Shown: positions 18,597 through 26,851 of the stretch, in pieces
Position numbering within the stretch: position 1 is the first letter of the stretch
Layout of the letters: every line of letters starts with the position of its first letter
Source of the DNA: Bacteroidota bacterium
Lineage (GTDB): Bacteria > Bacteroidota > Bacteroidia > Chitinophagales > Chitinophagaceae
Direction of reading: 5' to 3'
DNA: 64,000 nucleotides
Assembly: GCA_023424015.1 (NCBI GenBank)
Contig: JAFAEM010000006.1
Coordinates: forward strand, 1-64,000
The notes under the pieces: generated by a model
The model's input: only the letters and a program-made list of their open reading frames with translations
The model's database searches: none
Told to the model about the DNA's origin: nothing
Made by a program: the position numbers and the translations under genes

Positions 18597-18649
18597 TATC
18601 CCTATAAAAACAGGCACAATATTTCCTATAGGTACTAAAACAATTTCGT

Positions 18650-19156
18650 ATGGTTACAAAAAAAGCAATTCAGATCCTTCCCCTTATCGTCGGAGTCATG
18701 TTTCTCGCAAGCTCGTGTTCCTCATCAAAAAATGCTACGGCAACTGCAAAGCGGGAGGATATCAAGGGCACCTGGGTGTTGGAAAATATTACTTATGATG
18801 GTACACCACAAGGGAATATCAAACTGACCCTGCTTGGCGAAGGCAATGAAAACTGTCTGAAAGGAAGCACCTGGGTTTTCCCTAACAATGGTAACGGATC
18901 ATATACTATCGCGCAAAACGATGCGACAGACTGCACACCGGGTGAAAGAAATATTGTCTGGTCATATAGACTGGAGAACGGTCAGACGATCCTGCAATAC
19001 AAACGCCTCCCGGGTGGTGTAAAAGCAAAGGACGTAACGGATGGTTACAAATTTGAAATCGTATCTGCTACCGACGCTACGCTGAACCTCCGGTCAAATG
19101 TATTGTTTGAAGGAAACACGATCTATATCAATTATAGTTTTGTGAAAAAATCGTAA
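18650..19156 (+). CDS. Lipocalin-like lipoprotein
   Basis: 168 residues with a lipoprotein signal (hydrophobic stretch then LASSC, Cys about residue 24). The mature part starts with IKGTWVLENITYDG, the short G-x-W entry motif of lipocalin-like domains, and continues as alternating beta strands to NYSFVKKS. Such proteins are common in Bacteroidota; ligands are mostly unknown. Function here is not assigned. Confidence 0.8.
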   Translation: MVTKKAIQILPLIVGVMFLASSCSSSKNATATAKREDIKGTWVLENITYDGTPQGNIKLTLLGEGNENCLKGSTWVFPNNGNGSYTIAQNDATDCTPGERNIVWSYRLENGQTILQYKRLPGGVKAKDVTDGYKFEIVSATDATLNLRSNVLFEGNTIYINYSFVKKS

Positions 19157-19197
19157 AAAAACAACTCCAGATGGCAGTCCATCACCTCATTATAATA

Positions 19198-19225
19198 CCA
19201 AAGCCCGACGATTGGCGGGCTTTGG
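19198..19225 (+). terminator. Hairpin after the lipocalin-like gene
   Basis: Stem CCAAAGCCCG / CGGGCTTTGG with an 8-nt loop, 40 nt after the stop. The following T-tract is weak (TGCTTATTTGTCTTTC). Confidence 0.6.
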
Positions 19226-19328
19226 TGCTTATTTGTCTTTCTCGAAATCTCTTTTGGTAAACCCTGTTGCCCGGTACGCAGCTTCCACACCATCCTGTGG
19301 TTTAGCCGTATGTTGCCGACCAGTCTAA

Positions 19329-19380
19329 TAAATAAAAAGAGGCTGCCTCACATTAGTTCTGAGACAGCCTCTTTTTATTT
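19329..19380. terminator. Strong bidirectional terminator
   Basis: An inverted repeat AAAAAGAGGCTG..CTCA / TGAG.CAGCCTCTTTTT has A- and T-runs on both sides. It can end transcription from the lipocalin side and from the porin gene on the minus strand. Confidence 0.88.
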
Positions 19381-19395
19381 GTTTGTTATCATTTC

Positions 19396-20013
19396 TTATT
19401 GACCAAACCGGTAACCCAGGGAAACACCAAAGCCGGTGTTTTTCGTCGAAGAGTTATTATCATTATCGGGCCAGTTAACTAAATTTATGAGTCCAAGGCC
19501 TGCATTCAACTGAAACGAAAGCTTGTTGCTGAATTCATATCCTGCCAATAGGTTTGCACCGGCATCGAAACGTTTCCATTCGCCTGGTTGATCACCAAAC
19601 TCAATATCTGAATCCGGATCCGTTATTTTACCACCAAGCGCATAAGCCGCATAAGGACCAAATCCAATGATCACCCTTCCATTGCCCAGTTCAGGTTTAT
19701 AAACAAAATTTATAGGTAGTTCCAGGTATGAAAGATTGAGTTTGGTATCACCCACTTCAGCCTTAGCGCCTTTTGTGCTGAATAACAATCCAGGCTGAAG
19801 GTAGAAGTCTATACCAACCGGAATTTCCGCATTCACTCCGGCATGGAATCCTGTCTTTAATTTATTCTCCAGTTTGTCGTCGTTGAAATCTTTACCATTC
19901 AGGTTTTGAAAGTTAACACCAGCCCGTATACCAAATGTAGTGGCTGACTGCGCATAAATAGCGCCTGAGAATAGGATTGCAGCTATGGCAATCACCAGGT
20001 TTTTTGCTTTCAT
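19396..20013 (-). CDS. Outer-membrane beta-barrel (porin-family) protein
   Basis: 205 residues with a signal peptide (MKAKNLVIAIAAILFSGAIYAQS). The mature part alternates short beta strands with aromatic ends (GIRAGVNFQNL, FYLQPGLLFS, ELPINFVYKPE) and finishes GVSLGYRFGQ, typical of the OMP_b-brl family. It lies in the outer membrane; transported substrate is unknown. The gene follows ompA-like 20055-20726 on the same strand. Confidence 0.85.
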   Translation of the reverse strand: MKAKNLVIAIAAILFSGAIYAQSATTFGIRAGVNFQNLNGKDFNDDKLENKLKTGFHAGVNAEIPVGIDFYLQPGLLFSTKGAKAEVGDTKLNLSYLELPINFVYKPELGNGRVIIGFGPYAAYALGGKITDPDSDIEFGDQPGEWKRFDAGANLLAGYEFSNKLSFQLNAGLGLINLVNWPDNDNNSSTKNTGFGVSLGYRFGQ

Positions 20014-20054
20014 AAGTGTGTTTTTGTGTTAGTATATTATTTCCTGCCCAGATA

Positions 20055-20726
20055 TTAATTTTTTGCTTCCTTTTCAGCATCTGCCTTCATCTTTTCGTTG
20101 GCAGTGATCAGGAATTCCACGCGACGGTTTTGAGCACGGCCCGACTCTGTATCATTGGTATACTTTGGAGCAGATTCCCCAAGTCCCACGGTTCTTACTC
20201 TCTCAAGTGCAATACCATGACTGGTTAGATAATTGGCAACAGTAGAAGCCCTTCTTTCCGACAAGGCCTGGTTGTATTTGTCGGTACCGGTGTTGTCAGT
20301 ATGACCCTGGATCTCAAGATCGGTATCAGGATACTTGTTTAAAACCTGTACCAGGTCATTGAGAGTTGACTGCGCAGACGATGATAAGTTTGACTGATCA
20401 AATCCAAACAAAACGGCGCTGCTGAATTCAACCACGATACCTTCTCCTACTCTTTCCACTTTTGCACCCGGAACTTCATTTTTAATTTCCTCAGCCTGTT
20501 TGTCCATTTTCTTACCGATAACAGCGCCGGCAACGCCACCCACTGTAGCACCAATAATTGCACCCAGGGCAGTGTTACCTGCGGCCTTACCGATCACCGC
20601 ACCCATGGCACCACCGCCCGCTGTACCAATCACGGCGCCCTTCTGAGTCTTGTTCATATTTTTACAACTGGAAAAAAGAATAGTGAAAGCCATCGCACCA
20701 ATAAGCAATTTTTTGATTTGTTTCAT
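20055..20726 (-). CDS. OmpA-family lipoprotein with glycine-zipper segment
   Basis: 223 residues. The lipobox is LFSSC at about residue 21. Residues 30-75 form glycine-zipper repeats (GTAGGGAMGAVIGKAAG and GATVGGVAGAVIGKK). The C-terminal OmpA domain (about 100-210) has IQGHTDNTG and LSERRASTVANYL plus NRRVEF, the peptidoglycan-binding signature. It should tether the outer membrane to the cell wall. Confidence 0.9.
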   Translation of the reverse strand: MKQIKKLLIGAMAFTILFSSCKNMNKTQKGAVIGTAGGGAMGAVIGKAAGNTALGAIIGATVGGVAGAVIGKKMDKQAEEIKNEVPGAKVERVGEGIVVEFSSAVLFGFDQSNLSSSAQSTLNDLVQVLNKYPDTDLEIQGHTDNTGTDKYNQALSERRASTVANYLTSHGIALERVRTVGLGESAPKYTNDTESGRAQNRRVEFLITANEKMKADAEKEAKN

Positions 20727-20915
20727 ACGTATTTATTTGATGATACACCTCATTATCCAAACATCATACCAATAGATTTTTCTGACTGGTTTACAAAGCT
20801 TACGAGTGTAGTTGTCAATCTTTTATTACATATTGTCAGTAACAGAAAAAAGTTATAAACAGAGCTGACCCACGCAAACGACTGCGCGTGTTTTCAAGCT
20901 GACATTTTGCTGGTG

Positions 20916-22157
20916 TTACAGAAAACACTTCTTCATCGCCTCTGCTTTCAGGAGACATTCTTCCCACTCTTTGGCAGGATCACTATAGAAGGTAATGGCA
21001 GAGCCGGTTTGGAATGAGAGGTATTGCGACGATGTATTGTACATTATACTTCGTATTATTACATTGAAGTCGAAGTCGCCGTGGGGAGAAATATAGCCGA
21101 GCGTGCCGGAGAATATACCACGTCGCGTGGTTTCATATTGATCGATCAACTCCATCACTCTTTTTTTCGGGGCACCGGTCATGGAGCCCATAGGGAAGCT
21201 TGCTTTGATGATGTCTGCAAAATCGACTCCTTCTTTTAGTTCACCACTAATAGTCGAGATCATCTGGTGTACCTGGGGAAATGAATATATCCCATACAGC
21301 TCGTCAACCTTCACCGTACCTTCTTCGCACACCTTTGAGAGATCGTTACGCATGAGATCAACGATCATCACGTTCTCGGACCTGTCCTTGTCACTATGCA
21401 GGAGATCATACCGCGCATGTTCATCTGCCTGCTGGTTGTCAGCAATACGCGCCGCGGTACCTTTTATGGGTTGGGCCATGATATGCTGTCCCTGTTTTCT
21501 AAGATAGCGTTCGGGACTTGCACATAACAACCATTTATCCTGCACGCGGTACAGAGCCGAAAATGGATTGGGTGAAATCTGGCTGAGCTTTCTATAAACC
21601 TGCAAGGGATCTATACCAGCTCTCTCTGCAAAAAATTCCTGGCAAAAATTGATCTCGTAACAATCTCCGCGCAATATGTGCTGCTGCAGTTTCTGAATAA
21701 TAGCGAGATATTCCTCTTTCTGTAACCTATGCCTGATATCAACAGGCAAGCCGCGGCGTTCTCCATCTTCTAAAACAATATTGCTGATCTCTTCGTAGAT
21801 CTCTGCAGGGTTGCGGGCTTCGATCTTCAATTCACGTTCGTTCAAATGTAAAACCACGGAGGGTTCAAAAAAGAAAATAGAGGGAAAGCCGATTGGATCC
21901 AAGTGGCGCGAGCTGAGCCCCTCAAGTTCGTTTTTCAGGTCGTAGTTGATATGGCCAAACAACCACTTATGCTCGTGCTGACGTGTAAAATCGCGAAGCT
22001 GATTAAGTTCAGAGCCGGGTTGCAGTTCCAGTGCAGCCCGGCGTCCCGCGGCTACAAGGCATTCCTGCGAATGGGGAGGTATCTGGTATTCGTGGTTGTC
22101 TAAAAAACAAAAAGTGTCGAACTGTTGCAACCAGTTCAACACTTTTTCTTTGATCAT
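20916..22157 (-). CDS. pabB: Aminodeoxychorismate synthase component I
   Basis: 413 residues of the chorismate-binding family. PIKGTAAR at about residue 228 carries the lysine that separates PabB from anthranilate synthase TrpE (which has Ala there). Other motifs are ENVMIVDLMRNDLSKVCEEG and GSMTGAPKKRVMELID. It makes 4-amino-4-deoxychorismate for folate. No pabA or pabC is adjacent. It follows the acidic protein gene on the same strand. Confidence 0.9.
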   Translation of the reverse strand: MIKEKVLNWLQQFDTFCFLDNHEYQIPPHSQECLVAAGRRAALELQPGSELNQLRDFTRQHEHKWLFGHINYDLKNELEGLSSRHLDPIGFPSIFFFEPSVVLHLNERELKIEARNPAEIYEEISNIVLEDGERRGLPVDIRHRLQKEEYLAIIQKLQQHILRGDCYEINFCQEFFAERAGIDPLQVYRKLSQISPNPFSALYRVQDKWLLCASPERYLRKQGQHIMAQPIKGTAARIADNQQADEHARYDLLHSDKDRSENVMIVDLMRNDLSKVCEEGTVKVDELYGIYSFPQVHQMISTISGELKEGVDFADIIKASFPMGSMTGAPKKRVMELIDQYETTRRGIFSGTLGYISPHGDFDFNVIIRSIMYNTSSQYLSFQTGSAITFYSDPAKEWEECLLKAEAMKKCFL

Positions 22158-22227
22158 CCGGAAATCGTCAACCGGGAATATTGTATTATTCAGAATGATA
22201 TTTGCTTGATCAGGTAAAAAGGATCAT

Positions 22228-22665
22228 TTAATAGTCATCATCTTCATCACCAAAGTCGTCACTGTCGCTAAACATATCCTTGAATTCGTCGTCAACCTTA
22301 AAATCGTCGTCTTCGTCAGCGATAGCGCCTTTCTTACCAGGACCGGCTTTTTTCCCTTTTGATTTTGGAACATCGAATTCGGCAAAGTCTGGATCCCATT
22401 CTTCTTCCTCTTCTACCTTATCCCAATCATCCTCCTTTTCAATGTCATCATCATCATCGTCGTCGTCATCGCGACCTTTCTTTTTAGATGATACCGCCTT
22501 TCCTTTTTTTGGAGCGGTCTCTTCAATATCATCATCCAGGTCGTCGTCATCATCCTCTTCTTCCTTTTTCTTAGGCTTAGGAGAATCCTTTTTCGCCGAT
22601 GCCTTGTTAGAATCAGGGTAAGTGTTTCCTGTCGCTTTTTTTGCCTTATCGGATTTTGGTGCCAT
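22228..22665 (-). CDS. Extremely acidic low-complexity protein
   Basis: 145 residues. The first 35 are Lys/Pro/Ser-rich, then runs of D and E alternate with KKGK/KKKGR clusters (an uninterrupted run of nine Asp is visible), ending DDFGDEDDDY. It is predicted to be disordered, with no catalytic motif. Similar polyanionic tails occur in RNA polymerase delta subunits, but the folded domain of delta is absent. It lies between purA and pabB on one strand. Function unknown. Confidence 0.75.
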   Translation of the reverse strand: MAPKSDKAKKATGNTYPDSNKASAKKDSPKPKKKEEEDDDDDLDDDIEETAPKKGKAVSSKKKGRDDDDDDDDDIEKEDDWDKVEEEEEWDPDFAEFDVPKSKGKKAGPGKKGAIADEDDDFKVDDEFKDMFSDSDDFGDEDDDY

Positions 22666-22747
22666 AATAAGATAGGGTTATTGGTGTAAAATTTCAGCGA
22701 AGTTTTTAAACGACCAAATTTTTTTGGATAAATATTTAATCCATGGT

Positions 22748-24013
22748 TTAGTCAATGGAAATGATCTGGTTACGGCCAGGACCATTCGAAATATAATGGA
22801 TCTTCACCCCTAAAAATTCATCAATAAAAGCCATGTATGTTTTCATGGTACCTGGCAATTCCTTTGCACTGGTGGCGGCACTGCTGGGCGTATCCCATCC
22901 GGGAAATTTCTTATATACCGGTTCCACCACATGCTTATCAAGACGGAATGGAATTTCTGTGCTTTCCTCACCATTCAATTTGTACGCGGTACATACATTA
23001 AGGTCTTTGAATTCATCGAGAACATCTGCTTTTGTCATGACGATTTTTGTCACACCATTGATCATACAGGCAAACTTCAAAGCAACCAGGTCTATCCATC
23101 CGCAACGGCGGGGACGACCAGTAGTGGCACCAAATTCATGGCCGGCCTTTCGCAGCTCCTCTCCGATTTCATTATCCAGTTCAGTCGGGAAAGGTCCGCC
23201 ACCCACACGGGTACAATAGGCTTTGGTAATGCCGATCACTTCCCTGATCCTTTGTGGTGCGATACCCAGCCCGTTGCAAACACCTGCGGAAATCGTATTG
23301 GAAGAAGTGACATATGGGAACGTTCCGAAATCGATATCAAGCATGCTGCCCTGTGCACCTTCTGCCAGCACTTTTTTTCCTGCCTGCAATTGCTTGTTGA
23401 TAAAATATTCGCCATTTACAATGTTCAGCTCTTTGAGAAACTCAAGTGCTTCAAAAAACTCCTCCTCCCAGGCTGAAATATCTTCATTAAAAGCGTAATT
23501 ATCGAGGAGGCGCTGATGCTTCAGACGTAACTTGATATAGGAGGTTGTAAAATTCTTGTCTAAAATATCTCCCACCCTCAGGCCATTACGCCCGGTTTTA
23601 TCCATATAGGTGGGTCCTATGCCTTTTAAGGTGGAACCTATTTTCTGATTCCCTTTAGAAGTTTCCGATGCTTTATCCAGGGCACGGTGCGTTGGTACTA
23701 TCAGGTGAGCCCTTTCGGAAATAAAAAGATTTTTCCTGAGATCAACACCAAACCCGGCTACGATCTCGCATTCTCTTTTGAGGGTCACAGGGTCGAGTAC
23801 CACCCCATTTCCGATAAGATTCAACTTATTGGCATGAAAAACTCCAGATGGTATCTGGTGGAGCACAACTTTTTTATCTCCGATATATAAAGTATGACCC
23901 GCGTTGGGTCCTCCCTGGAAGCGGGCAATTACATCATAGTCTTTCGCGAAATAATCAACGATCTTTCCTTTTCCTTCATCGCCCCACTGGAGGCCGAGTA
24001 TTACATCTACCAT
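22748..24013 (-). CDS. purA: Adenylosuccinate synthase
   Basis: 421 residues from the ATG at 24013 (MVDVILGLQWGDEGKGK), chosen over a TTG 42 nt upstream. It converts IMP, GTP and aspartate to adenylosuccinate. The P-loop GDEGKG lies at residues 11-16; GPNAGHT, GIGPTYMDK and TTGRPRRCGW are further family motifs. Length is normal. Confidence 0.96.
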   Translation of the reverse strand: MVDVILGLQWGDEGKGKIVDYFAKDYDVIARFQGGPNAGHTLYIGDKKVVLHQIPSGVFHANKLNLIGNGVVLDPVTLKRECEIVAGFGVDLRKNLFISERAHLIVPTHRALDKASETSKGNQKIGSTLKGIGPTYMDKTGRNGLRVGDILDKNFTTSYIKLRLKHQRLLDNYAFNEDISAWEEEFFEALEFLKELNIVNGEYFINKQLQAGKKVLAEGAQGSMLDIDFGTFPYVTSSNTISAGVCNGLGIAPQRIREVIGITKAYCTRVGGGPFPTELDNEIGEELRKAGHEFGATTGRPRRCGWIDLVALKFACMINGVTKIVMTKADVLDEFKDLNVCTAYKLNGEESTEIPFRLDKHVVEPVYKKFPGWDTPSSAATSAKELPGTMKTYMAFIDEFLGVKIHYISNGPGRNQIISID

Positions 24014-24161
24014 AGCTGGATTTATTTGGTTTTCCGGTCGTATTAACCGGCGCAAAAATAAGGCCCCGGAAACGAAGCAACCGAATTAATTCGAAAGGAT
24101 TGGATCATTTCATTTTGGCAATCGCAAAGGGGCTTAAAAATACACGGTTTATGAGTATATC

Positions 24162-26408
24162 TCAGGGGATATCTTCCGTATCAAAACGTTCCACGGATTC
24201 AATGCCTGGCAGGTTTTTCAGGCTTTGTACCAGTTTTTCCAACTCTTCCTTATCATGAACAAACAATTTTATATTTCCCTGGAATAATCCTTCTTTAGCT
24301 TCAATAGTAAGTGCGGAAATATTGATCCGCAGATCGCCCGAGATCAGACTGGTGATCTTATTGACCACACCCACATCGTCAAGTCCCACGATCTTTAAAC
24401 CCGTTAAGAAGGAAATCTCCTTGTTTTTTGCCCATTTCGTTTTTACAACACGGTGTCCATAGTTGGCCAGGAGTTTGGCAGCATTGGGACAATTGGTGCG
24501 GTGGATCGTAAGCCCCTTGCCGGTTGTGATAAACCCGAAAACGTCATCCCCAGGTATGGGTTTACAGCAATTGGCGAGGTTGTATACAATTTTATCACTG
24601 CTTTCCCCAAATATCACCAGCTCGGCGTCTTTTCTCGCAGCTGTGGACGGCAGGGGATTGAATTCCTGTTTCAGTTCCTGTACGGACTTGACAGGCCTGG
24701 GTGCTTCAATCCTGTCTCCTATTACCGTAAACTCCTTGATATCCTTCAGGTCGATATTCTTTACCGCTACCTGGTAAAAAAGATCAAGATGCGATTGCAG
24801 TTTGTACCAGTGCACCAGTTCATCGATATTATACTGATTCAAGGCAGCGCCGATACCCTCCAGCTTCCTTTGCACGGTGTATTTACCTTCATCAGCTATT
24901 TTTTTCTTTTCTTCTTTTAACGCGTCTTTGATACGGCCCCTGGCCTTGGCCGTTACAACAAAGGTGAGCCAGTCTTCGGATGGCTTTTGCTTGTTACTGG
25001 TAATGATCTCTACCTGGTCACCGCTCCGAAGTTTATGACTGATGGGCACCAGTTTATGATTGACCTTGGCGCCAATCGTTTTTACGCCGATAGCACTGTG
25101 AATGGCAAACGCAAAGTCAAGGGCTGTTGACCCGACAGGCAGCATCTTCACATCACCCTTGGGAGTGTATACATAGATCTCTTCAGCGAGAAAGCTTGTT
25201 TTAAAATCCTGGAGGAAATCAATACTATCCGTTTCCTGGCCGGAGATCACTTCGCGGATCTGCTGAAACCATTTGTCAAAGCGGCTTTCGTCGCTACCGC
25301 CTTCTTTGTATTTGTAATGCGCGGCAAGCCCCTTTTCTGCGATTTCATTCATACGCTTTGTACGTATCTGCACTTCCACCCATTTGCCCTGCGGACCCAT
25401 CACGGTGGTATGCAGTGCCTCATATCCATTGGATTTAGGATTGCTCAACCAGTCCCTGAGCCGTTCGGGCGACGGCGTGTATTCATCGGTGACCATGGAA
25501 TACACCTTCCAGCAATCTTCTTTCTCCCGTTCGTGAGGCGAATCTAAAATTATCCTGATGGCAAATAGGTCGTACACCTCCTCAAAGTCGACACCTTTCT
25601 TTTTTATTTTATTGGAAATGGAGTGAATGCTTTTAGGCCTGCCGTATATTTCAAATTTGAAATTGCTACGTTCCAGTTTATCCCGGATCGGTTTGATAAA
25701 CTCGTTAATATATTTCGTGCGTTCCCGTTTTGTTTCCGCCAGCTTGCGTGCGATATCCCGGTAGATCTCCGGTTCCATATATTTCATGGCCAGGTCTTCC
25801 ATTTCCGTTTTTATTGTATAAAGACCCATACGGTGCGCCAGGGGTGCATACACATATACCGTTTCCGAAGATATTTTCAATTGCTTCTCCCGCTTCATGC
25901 TTTCCAGGGTTCGCATATTATGCAGGCGGTCGGCGAGTTTGATCAGGATCACGCGGGGGTCATCGGTTAGCGTCATCAGGATCTTCTTGAAGTTTTCGGC
26001 CTGTTGCGAGCCATTGATGTCGATCACATTCGATATCTTGGTCAGACCATCCACGATCCGGGCAATTTCCTGTCCAAATTCTCTTTCGATATCATCGAGA
26101 GTAATATCGGTATCCTCTACGGTGTCGTGGAGCAGTGAGCAGATGGTGGAACGTACACCCAGGCCGATCTCTTCCACGCAGATCTTCGCCACCGCGATAG
26201 GATGTAAAATATAGGGCTCACCGCTTTTTCGACGCATGGTCTTATGCGCTTCCACGGCCATTTCAAAGGCGGTTCGCAATAATTCCTTATCGCCTGGCTT
26301 TATTTTAACCTTGAGCGATCGCATCAGGGAACGGTATTCCCGCAGGATCAGTTTCTTTTCCTGCTCTTCATTAAGATTGTATTTGGGGGTTTTTTCAACA
26401 GTCTCCAT
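24162..26408 (-). CDS. Bifunctional (p)ppGpp synthetase/hydrolase (RSH)
   Basis: 748 residues from the ATG at 26408. The hydrolase HD domain is intact with HDTVED at residues 94-99. The synthetase domain includes YGRPKSIHSI and YDLFAIRIIL, then TGS (YVYTPKGDVKMLPVGST), helical/zinc-finger-like region with NCCKPIPGD, and a C-terminal ACT domain. This is the long RelA/SpoT-type regulator of the stringent response. Both activities are expected. Confidence 0.95.
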   Translation of the reverse strand: METVEKTPKYNLNEEQEKKLILREYRSLMRSLKVKIKPGDKELLRTAFEMAVEAHKTMRRKSGEPYILHPIAVAKICVEEIGLGVRSTICSLLHDTVEDTDITLDDIEREFGQEIARIVDGLTKISNVIDINGSQQAENFKKILMTLTDDPRVILIKLADRLHNMRTLESMKREKQLKISSETVYVYAPLAHRMGLYTIKTEMEDLAMKYMEPEIYRDIARKLAETKRERTKYINEFIKPIRDKLERSNFKFEIYGRPKSIHSISNKIKKKGVDFEEVYDLFAIRIILDSPHEREKEDCWKVYSMVTDEYTPSPERLRDWLSNPKSNGYEALHTTVMGPQGKWVEVQIRTKRMNEIAEKGLAAHYKYKEGGSDESRFDKWFQQIREVISGQETDSIDFLQDFKTSFLAEEIYVYTPKGDVKMLPVGSTALDFAFAIHSAIGVKTIGAKVNHKLVPISHKLRSGDQVEIITSNKQKPSEDWLTFVVTAKARGRIKDALKEEKKKIADEGKYTVQRKLEGIGAALNQYNIDELVHWYKLQSHLDLFYQVAVKNIDLKDIKEFTVIGDRIEAPRPVKSVQELKQEFNPLPSTAARKDAELVIFGESSDKIVYNLANCCKPIPGDDVFGFITTGKGLTIHRTNCPNAAKLLANYGHRVVKTKWAKNKEISFLTGLKIVGLDDVGVVNKITSLISGDLRINISALTIEAKEGLFQGNIKLFVHDKEELEKLVQSLKNLPGIESVERFDTEDIP

Positions 26409-26683
26409 TAACACCTCGCTTTCGCAACGAATTTACTGAATTACAGGCAGTAGCATAAATGCCTGGAAAAGAAAAATTCCTAACAGGCTCATAATATACG
26501 CCATTTTCTGTAGTGCATTTATATAAATGCCATACATTTGCAGCCCAATTTAAGAGGTGGTTTTTTGAAGTTTAATGTTTAATGGCGTAAAGTTTAAGGT
26601 TTAAAGTTAGTGGCTGGAAAATCCCCCGACCTCAACCTTAACCTCAACCTTAACCTCAGTCTTAATCTTCTCAACCCCAACCC
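26409..26683. other. Spacer upstream of tRNA-Leu with promoter box and simple repeats
   Basis: Contains TACATTTG at 26533-26540, an exact TAnnTTTG box, then a GTTTAA-rich stretch (26570-26610) and the C-rich repeat at 26632-26680. No gene is seen. The box is 144 nt before the tRNA. Confidence 0.55.
26632..26680. repeat. CTCAACCTTAAC simple repeat before tRNA-Leu
   Basis: About three units of CCTCAACCTTAA with decayed ends, ending 4 nt before the tRNA. It is the longest of three related C-rich simple repeats in the window. Confidence 0.7.
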
Positions 26684-26765
26684 GCGGGTGTGGTGAAATT
26701 GGTAGACATACCAGACTTAGGATCTGGCGCCGCAAGGCATGGGGGTTCGAGTCCCTCCACCCGCA
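26684..26765 (+). tRNA. tRNA-Leu (anticodon TAG)
   Basis: Acceptor arms GCGGGTG and CACCCGC pair fully. The anticodon stem CCAGA/TCTGG encloses CTTAGGA with anticodon TAG. The long variable arm (CGCCGCAAGGCATG) and GGTTCGAGTCC T-arm are those of a class II leucine tRNA. CCA is not encoded (the sequence continues ACAG). Confidence 0.95.
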
Positions 26766-26771
26766 CAGAAG

Positions 26772-26827
26772 TTAAGCGCTTAAAAGCCAAAGACTGCAAT
26801 ACGACAGCCTGGGCCTTAAGCGCTTAT
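26772..26827 (+). repeat. Inverted repeat between tRNA-Leu and trigger factor gene
   Basis: TTAAGCGCTTAAAAGCC at 26772-26788 is nearly complementary to GGCCTTAAGCGCTTA at about 26812-26826. Each arm also contains the palindrome TAAGCGCTTA. There is no T-run, so this is more likely a processing or leader structure than a terminator. Confidence 0.6.
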
Positions 26828-26851
26828 ACGTTCAGACTTTAAACTTTCTAT

